NCBI RefSeq assembly: GCF_016464305.1
Contig: NZ_JAEIOJ010000007.1
Coordinates: 310,001 to 374,000, forward strand
DNA from: Umezawaea beigongshangensis
GTDB lineage: Bacteria > Actinomycetota > Actinomycetes > Mycobacteriales > Pseudonocardiaceae
Direction: 5' to 3'
Length of the DNA stretch: 64,000 bases
Part shown: positions 60,931 to 64,000 of the stretch, piece after piece
Layout of the letters: each line of letters opens with the position of its first letter
Position numbering within the stretch: position 1 is the stretch's first letter
Notes under the pieces: model-generated
The model's input: only the letters and a program-made list of their open reading frames with translations
What the model was told of the DNA's origin: nothing
The model's database searches: none
Program-made: the position numbers and the translations under genes

Positions 60931-62991
60931 TCAGGTGCTGCCGGTCCGGACGACGGTCAGGACGTCGTCTCCGAACCGGTCGAGCTTGGCCGCTCCGATG
61001 CCGGAGATGCCGACGAGTCCGGCCGCGTCCTGCGGGCGCTGCTCGGCGATGGCGACGAGCGTGGCGTCGGTGAACACGACGTACGGCGGGACCTTCAGCT
61101 CGCGCGACCGCTCGGCACGCCACGTGCGCAGCTTCGCCAGCAGCTCCTCGTCCACGTCGGAGGGACACTCCGAGCAGCGGCCCAGCTTCACGGCCTGCGT
61201 GTCCAGCAGCGGCGCCCCGCAGATCCGGCACTTCGGCTTCGCCCGCTTCGGCACCGGGCCGCCGCCCTGCTTCGCCGTCCGCGACGCCGGGTGGGCGTCC
61301 GGGACGAGGTCGTGCAGGAAGCGGCTGCGCCGCCGGTACTTGCGTCCCCCGGCCGCGCGGGCCAGCGCCCACGACAGCCACAGGTGCACGCGCGCGCGGG
61401 TGACCCCCACGTAGAGGAGCCGGCGCTCCTCCTCGATCGCCGCGTCGTCGCCGTCGGCGTGCTGGATCGGCACGGTGCCCTCGGTGAGCCCCACCAGGAA
61501 CACCGCGTCCCACTCCAGGCCCTTCGCGGCGTGCAGGGACGCGAGCGTGACGCCCTCGACGGTGGGCGGGTGCTGCGCCTCGGCCCTCACGTCCAGTTCC
61601 ACCACGAACCGCGCCAGGTCGGCGCCCTCGACGGTGGCGACCAGTTCCTCGGCCAGCTCCACGAGGGCGAGCAGCGACTCCCAGCGCTCGCGGGCGGAAC
61701 CACCGGCGGGCGGCTCGTCGGTCAGGCCGACGCCGCCGAGCACCTTCCGGACCGCCTCCGGCAGCCCGAGCCCGGTCGGCGACGAGCTGGCGGCGCGCAG
61801 CGCGGACATCGCCTGCCGCACCTCGGTCCGGGCGAAGAACCGCTCCCCGCCGCGCACCTGGTAGGGGATGCCCACCTCGGCGAGCGCCTGCTCGAACACC
61901 TCGGACTGCGCGTTCACCCGGTACAGGACGGCGATCTCGCTGGCGGGCACGCCCTCGTCCATCAGCGCCCGCGCCCGCTGGGCGACCGCGGCGGCCTCCG
62001 CCGGCTCGTCGTCGAACTCGGCGAACGACGGGCGCGGGCCGTCCGGACGCTGCCCGATCAGCCGCAGCCGCGACCCGGCCGAGCGTCCGCGCGCCCACCT
62101 GATGACCTCGTTGGCCAGCTCCACCACCTGCGGCGTGGAGCGGTAGTCGCGCTCCAGCCGCACCACGGTCGCCTCGGGGAAGCGGCGCGGGAAGTCCAGC
62201 AGGGGACGCGGGGACGCCCCGGCGAAGGAGTAGATCGTCTGGTTCGCGTCGCCGACCACGGTCAGGTCGTCGCGCGGGCCGAGCCAGGCGTCGAGGACGC
62301 GCTGCTGCAACGGCGTCACGTCCTGGTACTCGTCGACGACGAAGCAGCGGTAGCGGTCGCGGAACTCCTCGCCGACCTCGCTGTTCTCCTCCAGCGCCGC
62401 CGCCGTGTGCAGCAGCAGGTCGTCGAAGTCGAGCAGCCGCGCGTCGTTCTTGAGCTGCTCGTAGGTCTGGTAGAGCCGCACGAGCTGCGGCGAGGGCGCC
62501 GGCGTGTCCCGGTGGGTGCGCTCCGCGGCGGCGGGGTAGTCCTGCGGGGCGATCAGCGACGCCTTCGACCACTCGATCTCGCTGGCCAGGTCGCGCAGCG
62601 AGTCGGAGTCGGTGGACAGCCCGACGCGGTTCGCCGCCTGCGCCACCAGCCTCAGCTTGTTGTCCACGAGGTCCCACTGCTCGTCGCCCACGACCCTGGG
62701 CCAGAAGTACCGCAGCTGCTTGAGGGCCGCGGCGTGGAACGTGCGGGCCTGCGCGCCGTGCACGCCGAGCCCCCGCAGCCGCGTCCGCATCTCCCCCGCT
62801 GCCCGCGCCGTGAACGTGACGGCGAGGACCTGACCTGCGGCGACGTGCCCGCGCTGCACCTGGTAGGCGATGCGGTGGGTGATCGTCCTGGTCTTGCCGG
62901 TACCCGCGCCGGCGAGCACGCACACCGGTCCGCGCGGGGCCTCGACCGCGGCGCGCTGTTCGGGGTCGAGTCCTTCCAGCAGCGGGTCCAC
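60931..62991 (-). CDS. uvrD2: ATP-dependent DNA helicase UvrD2 with HRDC domain
   Basis: 686 residues. SF1 motor: Walker [11 protein letters not shown], motif [14 protein letters not shown], motif [16 protein letters not shown], motif V in [15 protein letters not shown], motif [16 protein letters not shown] four-cysteine zinc motif (CRICG and CSEC) is followed by a C-terminal HRDC domain ([20 protein letters not shown]), the arrangement specific to UvrD2. UvrD2 is essential in mycobacteria. Start GTG 62991. It is the conserved upstream neighbour of whiB7. Confidence 0.93.
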   Translation of the reverse strand: MDPLLEGLDPEQRAAVEAPRGPVCVLAGAGTGKTRTITHRIAYQVQRGHVAAGQVLAVTFTARAAGEMRTRLRGLGVHGAQARTFHAAALKQLRYFWPRVVGDEQWDLVDNKLRLVAQAANRVGLSTDSDSLRDLASEIEWSKASLIAPQDYPAAAERTHRDTPAPSPQLVRLYQTYEQLKNDARLLDFDDLLLHTAAALEENSEVGEEFRDRYRCFVVDEYQDVTPLQQRVLDAWLGPRDDLTVVGDANQTIYSFAGASPRPLLDFPRRFPEATVVRLERDYRSTPQVVELANEVIRWARGRSAGSRLRLIGQRPDGPRPSFAEFDDEPAEAAAVAQRARALMDEGVPASEIAVLYRVNAQSEVFEQALAEVGIPYQVRGGERFFARTEVRQAMSALRAASSSPTGLGLPEAVRKVLGGVGLTDEPPAGGSARERWESLLALVELAEELVATVEGADLARFVVELDVRAEAQHPPTVEGVTLASLHAAKGLEWDAVFLVGLTEGTVPIQHADGDDAAIEEERRLLYVGVTRARVHLWLSWALARAAGGRKYRRRSRFLHDLVPDAHPASRTAKQGGGPVPKRAKPKCRICGAPLLDTQAVKLGRCSECPSDVDEELLAKLRTWRAERSRELKVPPYVVFTDATLVAIAEQRPQDAAGLVGISGIGAAKLDRFGDDVLTVVRTGST

Positions 62992-63060
62992 CCCCGCAGT
63001 GTCGCACCAGGGGCGGGGCAGGCTCGCGTCGGGACGAGGGCTTGCCCTTATCCTGGACAC

Positions 63061-63789
63061 ATGGCAGGTAAGCAGGACAAGGCGGCCGCCAAGGAGGCGG
63101 CCAAGGCGCGTCGCGCGGCGTCGCGCGAGAAGCGTGGGCAGATCTTCGAGGCGTTCAAGATGCAGCGCCGCGAGGACAAGGCGCTCGTGCCGCTGATGCT
63201 CGCAGCGCTGCTGGGCGCCTCGGCGGTCGCGTTCCTGCTCGGTCTGATCTGGGACCTGGAGTGGGTGTTCCTGCCGATGGGCATCGCGATCGGCGCACTG
63301 CTGGCGGTGATCATCTTCGGGCGGCGCGTGCAGCGCAACGTCTACGCGAAGGCCGACGGGCAGCCCGGCGCCGCGGCGTGGGCGCTGGAGAACCTGCGCG
63401 GCCGCTGGCGGGTCACGCCCGCCGTCGCGGGCACCACGCAGCTCGACGCCGTGCACCGCGTCATCGGCCGGCCGGGCGTCGTCCTGGTCGCCGAGGGTGC
63501 GCCGCACCGGGTGAAGGGGCTGCTCGCGCAGGAGAAGAAGCGGATCGCGCGCGTGGTGGGCGAGACGCCCATCTACGACGTCGTCGTGGGCACCGAGGAG
63601 GGGCAGGTGCGGCTGCGCAAGCTCCAGAGCCACCTCATGAAGCTGCCGCGCAACATCTCCGCCGCCCAGGTCGACACGATCGAGAACCGGCTCGCCGCCC
63701 TGGCCAGCCGCGGTGCCGCGCTGCCCAAGGGCCCGATGCCGCAGGGCGCGAAGATGCGCAACGTGCAGCGCTCGATGCGCCGTCGCTGA
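63061..63789 (+). CDS. DUF4191-family membrane protein
   Basis: 242 residues. A lysine/alanine-rich N-terminus ([20 protein letters not shown]), then two membrane helices at about 47-70 and 73-92, then a cytoplasmic alpha/beta domain and a basic tail. This matches the actinobacterial DUF4191 family (Rv2219-like), which usually lies beside an RDD protein near glnA and lipA. Function unknown. Start ATG 63061. Confidence 0.85.
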   Translation: MAGKQDKAAAKEAAKARRAASREKRGQIFEAFKMQRREDKALVPLMLAALLGASAVAFLLGLIWDLEWVFLPMGIAIGALLAVIIFGRRVQRNVYAKADGQPGAAAWALENLRGRWRVTPAVAGTTQLDAVHRVIGRPGVVLVAEGAPHRVKGLLAQEKKRIARVVGETPIYDVVVGTEEGQVRLRKLQSHLMKLPRNISAAQVDTIENRLAALASRGAALPKGPMPQGAKMRNVQRSMRRR

Positions 63790-63802
63790 CCCCTCTCGCG
63801 CA

Positions 63803-63858
63803 CCGCTGACGCACGCCGCCCCCGACCGGTCCCGGTCGGGGGCGGCGTGCGTCAGCGG
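63803..63858. terminator. Bidirectional 26-bp perfect hairpin
   Basis: Left arm 63803-63828, loop GTCC, right arm 63833-63858, with all 26 pairs matching. It covers the stop codon of the leftward RDD gene and lies 13 bases past the DUF4191 stop. Confidence 0.9.
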
Positions 63859-64000
63859 ACGTTCAGGACGACGGTCCGCGCGGCCTTGTCGTGCAGGCAC
63901 CGGTTGTCGGCGTCCCACACCACGGCCGGGACGACGAGGAAGATCAGCGCGGCGCGCAGGGCCGCTCGGGGCAGACCCACCAGGGCGACGCCGTCGACCC
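63852..64000 (-). CDS. RDD-family membrane protein, C-terminal part
   Basis: Only the last 48 codons are in the window. A hydrophobic helix ([16 protein letters not shown]) is followed by [12 protein letters not shown], the C-terminal RDD signature (L-H-D-x-x-A-x-T-x-V). It converges on the DUF4191 gene, its usual neighbour. Function unknown. Confidence 0.8.
   Translation of the reverse strand, partial: VDGVALVGLPRAALRAALIFLVVPAVVWDADNRCLHDKAARTVVLNVR

Noticed and set aside
60862-63789. A 975-codon + frame ending in the DUF4191 protein
   Set aside because: The first 730 codons are antisense to uvrD2. The real start is ATG 63061.

Overview
The window is high-GC actinobacterial chromosome. 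Frequent GTG starts, GTGA/ATGA gene overlaps, the tmRNA tag and the gene neighbourhoods point to a Pseudonocardiaceae-type organism (Saccharothrix/Actinosynnema/Lentzea-like). That placement is inferred from gene content, not from a database search. About 70 percent of the window is conserved core chromosome. Two accessory blocks sit in the first half.

Layout. 1-1800: the end of an ABC permease, then a purine-rich repetitive leader ending in a strong hairpin, then a MerR-type regulator. 1973-10569: a polymorphic-toxin locus (YbaB-like protein, WXG100-like protein, a 1688-residue protein with three candidate catalytic domains, a candidate immunity protein, and a YrhB/Imm35-like protein fused to a degenerate ADP-ribosylglycohydrolase). 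10688-10942: a small secreted WGxxG-type protein. 11340-29579: an 18-kb defence island with DISARM-type drmA and drmB, a UvrD-like helicase, a giant GHKL-ATPase/SF2-helicase fusion, a divergent three-gene operon led by an HTH-GHKL protein, and two cytosine-methyltransferase-family proteins, one without the catalytic cysteine. 29730-30977: a broken integrase, an orphan Imm1 immunity gene and a tRNA-Ala gene, which together look like an old integration site.

31120-46212 is core: a DsbA-like thioredoxin protein, an MFS transporter, a GNAT, HrpB, an HD hydrolase, tmRNA, a two-component system, a DMT transporter, then SmpB, FtsX, FtsE and RF2 on one strand, a PadR regulator and a zinc-ribbon protein. 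tmRNA and SmpB form the ribosome-rescue pair; FtsE and FtsX form the divisome ABC pair. 46262-46992 holds three initiator tRNA genes, each with its own terminator and with a 24-bp tandem repeat between copies two and three.

47087-62991 follows the gene order of the Mycobacterium tuberculosis Rv3193c-Rv3198c region: UPF0182, the S16/PDZ protease, the DUF2342 metalloprotease, an ABC1 kinase, whiB7 and uvrD2. whiB7 has a complete regulatory leader: an AT-rich element and promoter, a 76-codon upstream ORF, and a 19-bp attenuator with a U-tract. The window ends with a DUF4191 protein and the C-terminus of an RDD protein, which converge on a 26-bp perfect hairpin.

The best candidates for an undescribed system are the DISARM-like island and, second, the triple-domain toxin with its matching ADP-ribosylglycohydrolase-like partner. 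No CRISPR array, rRNA or intact transposase was seen.
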